Origin: Cellulomonas fimi
Lineage (GTDB): Bacteria > Actinomycetota > Actinomycetes > Actinomycetales > Cellulomonadaceae
NCBI RefSeq assembly: GCF_028527925.1
Contig: NZ_JAPESW010000016.1
Coordinates: 27,844-91,843 of the forward strand
Direction: 5' to 3'
Length of the DNA stretch: 64,000 bases
Below the pieces are notes generated by a model. The model saw only the letters and a list, made by a program, of their open reading frames with translations. It made no database searches and had not been told where the DNA came from. A program made the position numbers and the translations under genes. This document shows positions 1-9,258 of this stretch, in pieces; within the stretch, counting starts at the first letter, position 1, and each line of letters starts with the position of its first letter.

Positions 1-762
1 GTCCCGCAGCTGGAACGCCTCCCCGAGCGGGAGCCCGATGGCGGCGCACGCCGCGAGCGCGTCGGCGTCGGCGTCGGCGAGCGCCGCCCCCAGCACCATC
101 GGGTGCTCCACGCTGTAGCGCGCGGACTTCGCCTGGATGACGCGCCGGGCGCGCCGCTCGTCGGCGTCCGGGTCCGTGCCCCAGGGCGTGGCCTGGGCGA
201 GGACGTCGAGGTACTGCCCGACGGTGACCTCGGTCCGCATGAGGTCGAAGACGCCGCGCGTCGCGGTCGCCCGCCGCACCGGCGCCCCGGCGAGCGCGGC
301 CGCGAACTCCTGCTCGCTCGCGACGAGCGCGAGGTCGCCGAGGAGGATCGCCGCCGACGCCCCGAACCGCTCGGCGTCCCCCACGAGCCCGAGGGTGCCG
401 TGCATCCGCTCGAAGGCGCGGTGGGCCGACGGCATGCCGCGGCGGGTGTCGGAGTCGTCCATCACGTCGTCGTGGAAGAGCGCGGCCGCCTGGAAGAGCT
501 CGAGCGCGGCGCCGACGCGCAGCACCGCCGCGGCCTCCGGCGTGCCGGGGACGCCGCCGTGCGCGCGCCAGGACCACCAGCAGAACGCCGCGCGCAGCCG
601 CTTGCCGCCCGACAGCATCCGGGCGACGGCCTCGACGAGCGGGGCGGTGTCGTCACCGAGCGCCGACAGCTCCGCGGTGAGTCGCTCGACGTGCCCCGCG
701 AGCAGCGCGTCGACCTGGGGGCGGACGTCCTCGAGGTCGACGAGTGCGGGGGAGGCGGTCAT
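1..762 (-). CDS. Polyprenyl diphosphate synthase, C-terminus cut by window edge
   Basis: Trans-isoprenyl diphosphate synthase family enzyme, which condenses isopentenyl diphosphate onto an allylic primer to make the polyprenyl chain of quinones or lipid carriers. The frame reads in from the ATG at 762 and stays open to base 1 (254 codons). The first aspartate-rich motif DDVMDDSDTRRG is at residues 98-109, preceded by the usual SGGKRLR at about 51-57. The last visible residues (FQLRD) are where the second Asp-rich motif normally begins, so about a quarter of the protein lies outside the window. Chain length cannot be judged from what is visible. A TAGGCT hexamer six bases upstream of the ATG suggests a leaderless transcript. 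Confidence 0.9.
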   Translation of the reverse strand, partial: MTASPALVDLEDVRPQVDALLAGHVERLTAELSALGDDTAPLVEAVARMLSGGKRLRAAFCWWSWRAHGGVPGTPEAAAVLRVGAALELFQAAALFHDDVMDDSDTRRGMPSAHRAFERMHGTLGLVGDAERFGASAAILLGDLALVASEQEFAAALAGAPVRRATATRGVFDLMRTEVTVGQYLDVLAQATPWGTDPDADERRARRVIQAKSARYSVEHPMVLGAALADADADALAACAAIGLPLGEAFQLRD

Positions 763-768
763 GACGGC

Positions 769-774
769 AGCCTA
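769..774 (-). promoter_or_regulatory. -10 element of the polyprenyl synthase gene
   Basis: TAGGCT on the minus strand, six bases before the ATG at 762, matches the actinobacterial TANNNT -10 form and would start transcription at or next to the ATG. Its TA overlaps the TAG stop codon (772-774) of the upstream lipoprotein gene. No convincing -35 is visible. Confidence 0.55.
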
Positions 775-1293
775 GGCGGTCGTCGGGCGCACCTGTCCGC
801 CGAGCGTGAGGGTGCGGACGCCGTCACGGTCGAGCACGCCGACGACGAGGAGCTCGCTGCCGTCACCCCGGGAGAAGGTGGACTGCGCGGCGAGCCCGCC
901 CTCCGGGCTCGGCGGGGCGGACTCGGCGAAGCCGGCGGCCACGAGGGGTGCGCGGACGGCGTCGAGCAGGGCCGCGGCGTCCTGCTCGGACCGCAGGTTG
1001 AGGCTGACGTCGAGGAGGTCCGAGCCCTCGACGGGGTGCACGGACGACACCAGCACCTCCGCGCCCGCGGGGACGGGCAGCAGGTCCGCGGGGAAGCCGT
1101 CCGCGAGCCGGCCGACCGTCGAGGCGGTCGCGTCCGCGTCGGGGAGCAGCGTCTCGGAGGGCTCGGGCGCGGCCGTGAGCGCGCTCGTGGGCGCACCGGT
1201 CGGCGTGACGGTCGCGGGCGCGCTCGTCGAGCACGCCGCCGCGGCGCCGGCGACGAGCACGGCGAGCACGGCGACACTCCAGGGGCGGGGCAC
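772..1293 (-). CDS. Putative secreted lipoprotein
   Basis: A 173-residue protein of unknown function with a lipoprotein signal: short basic start (VPRP), a hydrophobic run and a cysteine at about residue 21 in the context AAAAC. The -3 position is alanine, a weak but acceptable lipobox. A Thr/Pro/Ala-rich linker (about 22-45) leads into a small soluble domain of about 125 residues that I do not recognise. The GTG at 1293 is preferred to longer frames because it puts the signal at the N-terminus and because TACCCT lies six bases upstream. The gene ends ten bases before the polyprenyl synthase start on the same strand. Confidence 0.75.
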   Translation of the reverse strand: MPRPWSVAVLAVLVAGAAAACSTSAPATVTPTGAPTSALTAAPEPSETLLPDADATASTVGRLADGFPADLLPVPAGAEVLVSSVHPVEGSDLLDVSLNLRSEQDAAALLDAVRAPLVAAGFAESAPPSPEGGLAAQSTFSRGDGSELLVVGVLDRDGVRTLTLGGQVRPTTA

Positions 1294-1299
1294 CGCGCC

Positions 1300-1305
1300 A
1301 GGGTA
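1300..1305 (-). promoter_or_regulatory. -10 element of the lipoprotein gene
   Basis: TACCCT (minus strand) ends six bases before the GTG at 1293, the distance expected for a leaderless mRNA, and supports this start over longer readings. Confidence 0.5.
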
Positions 1306-1435
1306 GTCGGCCCTCCCGCGCGCCGCGGCGGGCTCGGGGTCACCCAGCCGTCCACATCCCCTCACCGCGGCGGTCCGCCCACAGCCCGGCCGACCACGCG
1401 CTCGCCGGTGGTGCGGGCCGCGGTGTGCTGCATCC

Positions 1436-2656
1436 ATGGAGACTTCGACCCTGCGCGTCAGCGAGCCCCGGGAGCTGCTGGCCCTCGTCCCGTACCGTCT
1501 CGGCTTCCGCCCCCGGGACAGCGCCGTCGCCGTCAGCCTGCGCGCGCCACGCGGGCAGGTCGGCCTGGTGGTCCGCGTGGACCTCGAGCAGCTCGCCGAC
1601 CCCGACGACGGCGGACGGTGCGCGCGAGCGCTCGTCGGGCTGCTCGACCAGGACGGCGCGCGACGCGCGGTCCTCGTGCTGTACGTCGACGCCGACCCGC
1701 GGACGGGCGACCGCGGTCACGTCGCGCGCGCCGTCGACGCCTTCCGGGAGGCGTCCGCGGTGCCGCTCGACGACGTGCCCGTGTGGGTCGTGACCGCGTC
1801 GGGCTACCTCGCGCTGGACTGCGCCGACGACGCGTGCTGCCCGCCGGGCGGTCGGCCGCTGCTCGAGCTCGACAGCACCCAGACGAGCGCGCGGATGGTC
1901 CTCGCCGGGTCGGCCGTGGCCGACTCGCGGGGTGACCTCGGTCGGGTCCGCCGCGCCGGGGAGGACGCCCGACGCGGCGCGGCGCGGACCCGTCGGCGGA
2001 GGGAGCGGCGACGCGAGGTCGCGACGGCGCAGGGGCCGGCCGCGCTCGCGGCGTGGCGGCAGGACTGCCTCGCGGCGTGGCGGGCGGCGGTCGCGCAGGA
2101 GCGCGCCGCGGTGTCCGCGGAGTCCGGGGTGCGGGGCGACGGCTTGCCCGGCCCCGACCTCACGGGTCCGGCGTCCGGTCCGGGAGCACCGGGTGCCGGC
2201 GGCGGGCCCGTCCGCCGGAGAGCGCCGTGGGGGCGGATCGAGGCCGGTCTCGTCGACCGTCGGGTCCGCGACGCCGTCCTCGTCGGGATGGTCCCTGGGA
2301 CGGGTGACCTCCCGGAGCGCAGCCTCGCGGGCGCCGCGGTGTCGGCGGGCGTCGACGCCGCCGTCGGTGCCGCCGTCGCGACCCTCGTCGACCCGGTCCG
2401 CGCCCTGCGCCCGCCGCCCGACGCGGACGTGCACGAGCGGGTGCTCGAGCGGGTCGTGGCGCACGGTCGCACGGGGCACCAGGCCCCGACGCTCACCCTG
2501 CTGGCGATGCTCGCGTGGTGGCGGGGCGACGGTGCCCGCGCGGCCGTCCTGCTCGAGCGCGCGCTCGCGGACGACCCCGCCCACCGGCTCGCGGGGTTGC
2601 TGGCCCACGTGCTCGCGGCCGCGGTGCCGCCGGGCTGGGCGCGGGCGTCGTGCTGA
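1436..2656 (+). CDS. DUF4192 domain protein
   Basis: A 406-residue cytoplasmic protein of the actinobacterial DUF4192 family, function unknown. The N-terminal signature ELLALVPYRLGFRPRDS at about residues 12-28 is the family hallmark. The first 170 residues form the most regular alpha/beta-like part, the middle (about 175-265) is Arg/Ala/Gly-rich and probably flexible, and the C-terminal quarter is helical and Ala/Leu-rich (WWRGDGARAAVLLERAL), resembling a tetratricopeptide-like repeat. The ATG at 1436 begins just before the hallmark. No transmembrane segment or signal peptide is evident. It is divergent from the lipoprotein gene, with about 140 bases between the starts. Confidence 0.85.
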   Translation: METSTLRVSEPRELLALVPYRLGFRPRDSAVAVSLRAPRGQVGLVVRVDLEQLADPDDGGRCARALVGLLDQDGARRAVLVLYVDADPRTGDRGHVARAVDAFREASAVPLDDVPVWVVTASGYLALDCADDACCPPGGRPLLELDSTQTSARMVLAGSAVADSRGDLGRVRRAGEDARRGAARTRRRRERRREVATAQGPAALAAWRQDCLAAWRAAVAQERAAVSAESGVRGDGLPGPDLTGPASGPGAPGAGGGPVRRRAPWGRIEAGLVDRRVRDAVLVGMVPGTGDLPERSLAGAAVSAGVDAAVGAAVATLVDPVRALRPPPDADVHERVLERVVAHGRTGHQAPTLTLLAMLAWWRGDGARAAVLLERALADDPAHRLAGLLAHVLAAAVPPGWARASC

Positions 2657-2764
2657 GGGCCGTGAACAGCGAACGGGCAGGTCCCGCGCGTGTGCCCTCG
2701 AAGGTGCGCCCCACCTCGGGTAGCGTCACGGCCACGGCGCGACGGTTGTGGACGAGGAGGACCG

Positions 2765-3163
2765 ATGGGCGGCATCGTGGTCGGTTACCTGGCGACCCCC
2801 GAGGGCCGGGCAGCCCTCGAGGCGGCGGTCGAGGAGGCGCGCCGGCACGACTCGAGGGTCGTCGTGGTGGTCAGCGCGCGACCCGACGAGGCGCCCGAGC
2901 AGCGCGCCCTGGCCGAGCAGGCGCTCGCCCAGGTCGAGACCGAGCTCACGGACGGGGGCATCCCGCACGAGCTGCGCCTCCTGGACGGCGGCGACGTCGC
3001 GGACGACCTGATCGGCACGGCTGAGGAGATCGACGCGCAGCTCGTGGTGATCGGCCTGCGGCGTCGGAGCCCGGTCGGCAAGCTCATCCTCGGGGCGAAC
3101 GCGCAGCGGGTGCTGTTCGACGCACCGTGCCCCGTCCTGACGGTCAAGCCGGCCGCGAGCTGA
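2765..3163 (+). CDS. Universal stress protein, UspA family
   Basis: A single-domain Usp of 132 residues. It has the alternating strand/helix pattern of the Rossmann-like Usp fold (GGIVVGYLATPEGRAAL at the start, PCPVLTVKP at the end). The nucleotide loop reads GLRRRSPVGKLILGANAQ at about residues 99-116. Against the ATP-binding form G-x2-G-x9-G-S/T, the second glycine is Arg and the final Ser/Thr is Ala, so ATP binding is doubtful. The start has a good GAGGAGG ribosome site about five bases upstream. TAGCGT at 2721-2726 could be its -10. It sits alone between DUF4192 and sigA. Confidence 0.9.
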   Translation: MGGIVVGYLATPEGRAALEAAVEEARRHDSRVVVVVSARPDEAPEQRALAEQALAQVETELTDGGIPHELRLLDGGDVADDLIGTAEEIDAQLVVIGLRRRSPVGKLILGANAQRVLFDAPCPVLTVKPAAS

Positions 3164-3340
3164 CGGGTCCTCGACGCGGTCCTCGCGCCGACGTGCGTGC
3201 GGTCCGTGCCCGCGATCCGGACGCCGCCGCGCGGGAATGCGCAGGGGCGCTCGTCCGTTGGAATGACGTCAGCCCGTGTGCGGGCGCCCGAGGTCGGCGC
3301 CACACCCGCAGGCGCAGCCGCCGCGCGCGGTGTCCGCCGG

Positions 3341-3346
3341 TACAAT
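3341..3346 (+). promoter_or_regulatory. -10 element of the sigA promoter
   Basis: TACAAT, the closest match to the vegetative -10 consensus in the window, 55 bases before the GTG at 3401. No clear -35 at 16-18 bases upstream. A GAAAGG ribosome site lies at 3389-3394. Confidence 0.55.
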
Positions 3347-3400
3347 ATGGGTCTACCTCCCGGCTCCCGCTCCGGGTGTCTTTCTGCCGAAAGGTAATTC

Positions 3401-5014
3401 GTGTCGTCCCAGACCCCGCATCCCGCGCTCCCGCGCGAGTTCGAGCACCCCGCCCTCCAGGAGCTGGTCCTCCGGGGGCGGACCCATGGCACCGTCAGCG
3501 CCGAGGAGCTGCGTACGGCCTGCGAGCAGGCGGATGTCCAGGACCCGAAGCGTCTGAAGGCCGTCATGCGCGGCCTCGGCACCGCGGGCATCGGCGTGCA
3601 GCAGCCCGCCGCCGCGGCCCCGGCCCGCGCGGTCGCGGCCACGAGCGCCAAGGCGCGCACGTCCACGAAGGCGGTCGTGGCCCGCGACGAGGCCGACGCC
3701 GAGCCCACCGCCCGTCCGGCGGCCAAGAAGACGACGGCCAAGGCCGCGGCCGGCGCCGCGAAGGCCACGGCCAAGCCCGCGGCGAAGTCGACGGGCCCGA
3801 AGACCACCACGAAGGCGGCCGCCAAGGCCGCGGCGCCCGGCAAGTCCGCCGACACCGACGAGGAGATCGAGGACGTCGAGGACCTCGACGACGTCGAGAT
3901 CGAGCCCGAGACGCTCGAGGAGGTCGACGTCGCGACGGACGAGACCGAGGAGTCCACGGACTCCGAGGAGAGCGACGACGAGGAGACGACGCCTGCGGCC
4001 AAGCCGGCGGCGGGCACCGAGGAGGAGTCGGAGGACAGCGCCGGTTTCGTCTACTCCGACGCCGACGACGACGACGCCCCCGTCCAGCAGGTCGTCACGG
4101 CCGGCGCCACGGCCGACCCGGTCAAGGACTACCTGAAGCAGATCGGCAAGGTCGCGCTGCTGAACGCCGAGCAGGAGGTCGAGCTCGCGAAGCGCATCGA
4201 GGCCGGCCTGTTCGCCGAGGAGCGCCTGAACTCCGGTGTCGCGATGGAGCCCAAGCTGCGTCGCGAGCTCGAGTGGATCGCGGGGGACGGGCGTCGTGCC
4301 AAGAACCACCTGCTCGAGGCGAACCTGCGACTCGTCGTCTCGCTCGCCAAGCGCTACACCGGCCGCGGCATGCTGTTCCTGGACCTCATCCAGGAGGGCA
4401 ACCTCGGTCTGATCCGCGCGGTCGAGAAGTTCGACTACACCAAGGGCTACAAGTTCTCGACGTACGCGACGTGGTGGATCCGCCAGGCGATCACCCGCGC
4501 GATGGCCGACCAGGCCCGCACGATCCGCATCCCGGTGCACATGGTCGAGGTCATCAACAAGCTCGCGCGCGTGCAGCGCCAGATGCTCCAGGACCTGGGT
4601 CGCGAGCCCACGCCGGAGGAGCTCGCCAAGGAGCTCGACATGACGCCCGAGAAGGTCGTCGAGGTCCAGAAGTACGGCCGCGAGCCCATCTCGCTGCACA
4701 CGCCCCTCGGTGAGGACGGCGACAGCGAGTTCGGTGACCTCATCGAGGACTCCGAGGCCGTGGTCCCGGCCGACGCGGTGAGCTTCACGCTCCTGCAGGA
4801 GCAGCTGCACCAGGTCCTCGACACGCTGTCCGAGCGCGAGGCCGGCGTCGTGTCCATGCGGTTCGGCCTCACGGACGGTCAGCCGAAGACGCTCGACGAG
4901 ATCGGCAAGGTCTACGGCGTGACGCGTGAGCGCATCCGTCAGATCGAGTCGAAGACGATGTCGAAGCTGCGCCACCCGTCGCGCTCGCAGGTCCTGCGCG
5001 ACTACCTGGACTGA
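3401..5014 (+). CDS. sigA: Principal RNA polymerase sigma factor (RpoD/SigA/HrdB type)
   Basis: A 537-residue group 1 sigma-70 that directs core RNA polymerase to housekeeping promoters. An N-terminal region 1.1-like segment (about 1-65) is followed by a long low-complexity insert: first Lys/Ala-rich with [16 protein letters not shown] repeats (about 85-150), then strongly acidic (about 150-225). Region 1.2 begins at [11 protein letters not shown]; region 2 has [17 protein letters not shown] and the -10-recognising [14 protein letters not shown]; region 3 is [13 protein letters not shown]; region 4.2 has [20 protein letters not shown]. All core regions are intact. The GTG start has GAAAGG about seven bases upstream. 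It is followed directly by a strong hairpin terminator, so it is probably monocistronic. Confidence 0.98.
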   Translation: MSSQTPHPALPREFEHPALQELVLRGRTHGTVSAEELRTACEQADVQDPKRLKAVMRGLGTAGIGVQQPAAAAPARAVAATSAKARTSTKAVVARDEADAEPTARPAAKKTTAKAAAGAAKATAKPAAKSTGPKTTTKAAAKAAAPGKSADTDEEIEDVEDLDDVEIEPETLEEVDVATDETEESTDSEESDDEETTPAAKPAAGTEEESEDSAGFVYSDADDDDAPVQQVVTAGATADPVKDYLKQIGKVALLNAEQEVELAKRIEAGLFAEERLNSGVAMEPKLRRELEWIAGDGRRAKNHLLEANLRLVVSLAKRYTGRGMLFLDLIQEGNLGLIRAVEKFDYTKGYKFSTYATWWIRQAITRAMADQARTIRIPVHMVEVINKLARVQRQMLQDLGREPTPEELAKELDMTPEKVVEVQKYGREPISLHTPLGEDGDSEFGDLIEDSEAVVPADAVSFTLLQEQLHQVLDTLSEREAGVVSMRFGLTDGQPKTLDEIGKVYGVTRERIRQIESKTMSKLRHPSRSQVLRDYLD

Positions 5015-5034
5015 CCGGTCCGGCACGACGCCCC

Positions 5035-5070
5035 GGAGCCCGTCCCCGCCTCGACGCGGGGGCGGGCTCC
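5035..5070 (+). terminator. Hairpin terminator after sigA
   Basis: A 15-bp stem (arms 5035-5049 and 5056-5070, one G-T pair) with a six-base loop, starting 20 bases after the sigA stop. There is no T tract after it, as is common for actinobacterial terminators. Confidence 0.75.
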
Positions 5071-5208
5071 GTCGTTCGTGCGCACGGGCATCCGGAGGCC
5101 GGAGCGGGCCCGGGTCCCGGCGTCGTCGGAAGGGAGCGAGGTGCGGCGCCCGCAGCCGTGACACGACGGGAGGGTGCTCGCGCCATCTTCGTTCATCGGT
5201 GAGTCTTG

Positions 5209-5221
5209 ACTAACGGTTAGT
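5209..5221 (+). promoter_or_regulatory. Palindromic operator overlapping a -35 box ahead of the ArsR gene
   Basis: ACTAAC-G-GTTAGT is a perfect 6-1-6 inverted repeat. TTGACT at 5206-5211 overlaps its left arm and resembles a -35 box, with a weak -10 candidate CGATAG at 5231-5236. The position, just upstream of an ArsR-type repressor, suggests autoregulation. That this repressor binds here is inference. Confidence 0.6.
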
Positions 5222-5298
5222 GACGGCTGACGATAGCGGTGTTGATCGTCCGACGACCGGAGGTGCCCGATGCGCCGTCAGCAGGGGTGGGTGTCGCC

Positions 5299-5652
5299 GT
5301 GACGCCTCCCGACGAGACCCTGCGCGCGCTCGCCGAGCCGCGCCGCCGCGAGATCCTCTCGCTCCTGGCGCACGACGAGCTGCCCGTCGGCCGCCTGGCC
5401 GAGGCCTTCGACGTGTCGCGCAGCGCGGTGAGCCAGCACCTGCGCGTGCTCTCGGACGCCGGGCTGGTGACGCACCGCAGCGTGGGCACCCGGAACCTCT
5501 ACCGTGCGCGCCCGCAGGGGCTCGCCGAGCTCCGGGCGTTCCTCGACGAGACATGGGCTGCGTCGCTCGACGTCGCGCGCCGCCTGGCCGAGGCGGACGC
5601 GGGCTCCGGGGCGGGCACCGACGACGAAGGGACGAGCCGTGCCTCCGCGTGA
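5299..5652 (+). CDS. ArsR-family winged-helix transcriptional regulator
   Basis: A small repressor (about 117 residues) with the ArsR winged helix: RALAEPRRREILSLL opens the domain, VSRSAVSQHLRVLSDAGL is the recognition helix and VGTRNLYRA the wing. No CxC or other metal-binding cysteines are present, so it is not a metal sensor. It belongs to the subgroup found next to SRPBCC/AHSA1 genes. The start is uncertain: the GTG at 5299 is chosen because it begins just before the conserved domain and has AGGGGTGGG upstream; an in-frame GTG near 5260 is possible. It overlaps the SRPBCC gene by 14 bases, so the cassette is one transcript. Confidence 0.88.
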   Translation: MTPPDETLRALAEPRRREILSLLAHDELPVGRLAEAFDVSRSAVSQHLRVLSDAGLVTHRSVGTRNLYRARPQGLAELRAFLDETWAASLDVARRLAEADAGSGAGTDDEGTSRASA

Positions 5653-6229
5653 CGTCACGGGCGAGCTAGCGCCGGTCGTGCCGCTCGTACCGCCACCGGT
5701 CCGGCGGTCGACGCTCGTGCGCGCTCCGCTGGAGCGCACGTTCGACGTGTTCGTCACCGAGATCGGCGCGTGGTGGCCCGTCGCCCCGTTCTCGATCGGC
5801 ACGGACCGCGTGCGCGACGTGACCGTGGACCCGCGGATGGGCGGGGTCGTCGTGGAGACGTGGGACGACGGCAGCACGCACACGTGGGGTCGGATGCTCG
5901 CCTGGGACCCGCCGCACGGGTTCACCATGTCGTGGACGATCACGCCGGAGCCGACCGAGGTCGAGCTCACGTTCCGCTCGCTCGCGCCGTCGCTCACGCG
6001 CGTCTCCGTCGAGCACCGGGGCTGGGAGCGGATGACCGAGGCGCAGCTCGAGGCGGCGTGCGCGCTGCCCGGCGGCTACCGCGGCGGCGCGTTCGTCCGC
6101 GGGTGGGGCGTCGTCCTCGACGCGCTCGCACGTCACGCGGCCGGTGACGCCGACGCCGACGCTGGTTCAGCCGGAGACGCAACCGCAACCGCAGCCGGAG
6201 ACGCCGACGCAGAGGGAGAGGAGCGGTGA
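5639..6229 (+). CDS. SRPBCC (AHSA1-like) domain protein
   Basis: A helix-grip fold protein of 196 residues from the group associated with ArsR regulators. Such proteins bind hydrophobic ligands; substrate and reaction are unknown. The core spans about residues 20-150: VRAPLERTFDVFVTEIGAWWP at the first strand, DPRMGGVVVETWDDG in the middle and VEHRGWERM near the end, all typical of AHSA1-like proteins. The last 30 residues are an Ala/Asp/Glu-rich tail. The GTG at 5639 lies inside the end of the ArsR gene with GAAGGGA upstream. The stop overlaps the next start by four bases. Confidence 0.85.
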   Translation: MPPRDVTGELAPVVPLVPPPVRRSTLVRAPLERTFDVFVTEIGAWWPVAPFSIGTDRVRDVTVDPRMGGVVVETWDDGSTHTWGRMLAWDPPHGFTMSWTITPEPTEVELTFRSLAPSLTRVSVEHRGWERMTEAQLEAACALPGGYRGGAFVRGWGVVLDALARHAAGDADADAGSAGDATATAAGDADAEGEER

Positions 6230-6498
6230 GCCGCTTCGTCGTGTTCTACGAGCCCGCCGACGACGTCCTCACGGTCGGGGCGCCGCACATGCCGGCCCAC
6301 TCGGCGCACGTCGACGCCGCCGCGGAGCGGGGCGACCTGCTGGCCGTCGGCGTGTTCGAGGACCCCCAGCGCCACGGGTCGATGTGCGTGCTGGTCAGCC
6401 GGGAGGCCGCGGAGCGGTTCGTCCGCGAGGACCCGTTCGTCGTCAACGGCGTGGTGCGCTCGCACCGGATCCTGGAGTGGCACGACATCCTTGCCTGA
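6226..6498 (+). CDS. YciI-family protein
   Basis: A 90-residue ferredoxin-like alpha/beta protein of the YciI family (YCII-related domain). The family fold has a putative active site with a conserved His-Asp pair; here HSAHVDAAAERGDLLAVG contains a matching His and Asp at about residues 25-29. Other recognisable segments are VVFYEPADD at the start and EDPFVVNGVV near the end. No substrate can be assigned. It is the third gene of the ArsR cassette (GTGA overlap) and ends 65 bases before a strong bidirectional hairpin. Confidence 0.85.
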   Translation: MSRFVVFYEPADDVLTVGAPHMPAHSAHVDAAAERGDLLAVGVFEDPQRHGSMCVLVSREAAERFVREDPFVVNGVVRSHRILEWHDILA

Positions 6499-6562
6499 GG
6501 ACCCGGGCAGGGCCCGGACGGGGCCCACGGGAGCCCTCCGGATGACGGCCCGGCCGGGATGC

Positions 6563-6598
6563 GACGAGGCCCGGACCGTGGAAGGTCCGGGCCTCGTC
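6563..6598. terminator. Bidirectional hairpin terminator
   Basis: A perfect 15-bp inverted repeat (6563-6577 and 6584-6598, six-base loop) between the convergent YciI and small zinc-protein genes. It can terminate both transcripts. Confidence 0.8.
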
Positions 6599-6619
6599 GT
6601 GCGAGTGTCGTGCGGTGCC

Positions 6620-6829
6620 TCAGCGGGCGGCGCCGGTGCCGGCGCCGTGCTCGGCGAGCAGGCGGTCGGTCTCGTCGTGGACGTGCGTCGCGACGTCCGC
6701 GAACTTCGGCGCGTGCTCACGCGCGTGGTGCGCGCAGAACAGCAGCTCGCCCACGGGAAGCACCACGCGGACGTAGGCCTGGGCACCGCAGCGGTCGCAA
6801 CGGTCGGCTGCGGTCAACGGCTCGGTCAT
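6620..6829 (-). CDS. Small conserved Cys/His protein (DUF7455-like)
   Basis: A 69-residue actinobacterial protein with Cys11-x2-Cys14 (CDRCGA) and a second pair in FCAHH (Cys32 with His34/35), consistent with one zinc site. The N-terminus TEPLTAADRCDRCGA is typical of a family usually found near sigA or topoisomerase genes in actinobacteria. The ATG at 6829 is chosen because upstream in-frame codons do not resemble the family. Function unknown; the family number is from memory. It is divergent from parE, with about 200 bases between starts. Confidence 0.8.
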   Translation of the reverse strand: MTEPLTAADRCDRCGAQAYVRVVLPVGELLFCAHHAREHAPKFADVATHVHDETDRLLAEHGAGTGAAR

Positions 6830-6934
6830 GGTCCCTGTCACGTCTCCATACAACCATCCCGGACGCGGATCCATCTCACCGGCAGCGGGTGGTTCGCTCC
6901 CGGCGTACCGGCTTTCCCCCGGTCGGGGCGAGAT

Positions 6935-6978
6935 CGTGTCCGGACCGTGTCCGACCCGTGTCCCGGGCGTGTCCCGTG
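6935..6978 (+). repeat. Four CGTGTCC direct repeats with an 11-bp period
   Basis: CGTGTCC begins at 6935, 6946, 6957 and 6968, exactly 11 bases apart, in the parE upstream region. The bases between copies vary. One copy per helical turn puts all four on the same face of the DNA, which suits a multimeric regulator. Function unknown. Confidence 0.6.
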
Positions 6979-7013
6979 CGGCGAGGTGCCGCGATGCTGT
7001 CAGGCCGCCCGGC

Positions 7014-7019
7014 TACCAT
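7014..7019 (+). promoter_or_regulatory. -10 element of parE
   Basis: TACCAT ends six bases before the GTG at 7026, placing the transcript start at the start codon (leaderless). The four 11-bp repeats lie 36-79 bases upstream of it. Confidence 0.5.
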
Positions 7020-7025
7020 CCCCCC

Positions 7026-9164
<2,139 letters not shown>

Positions 9165-9172
9165 CGGCACCC

Positions 9173-9199
9173 CCGCCGGCACCGGCACCACACCGGCGG
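9173..9199 (+). terminator. Possible hairpin after parE
   Basis: CCGCCGG (9173-9179) can pair with CCGGCGG (9193-9199), starting eight bases after the parE stop. The short stem and G+C-rich context make it a weak call. Confidence 0.3.
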
Positions 9200-9258
9200 C
9201 ACGGACGTCGAGCGGATTTCGGTTGCCGCCGGCGCGGACGCGCGGCGAGGGTGGGACG

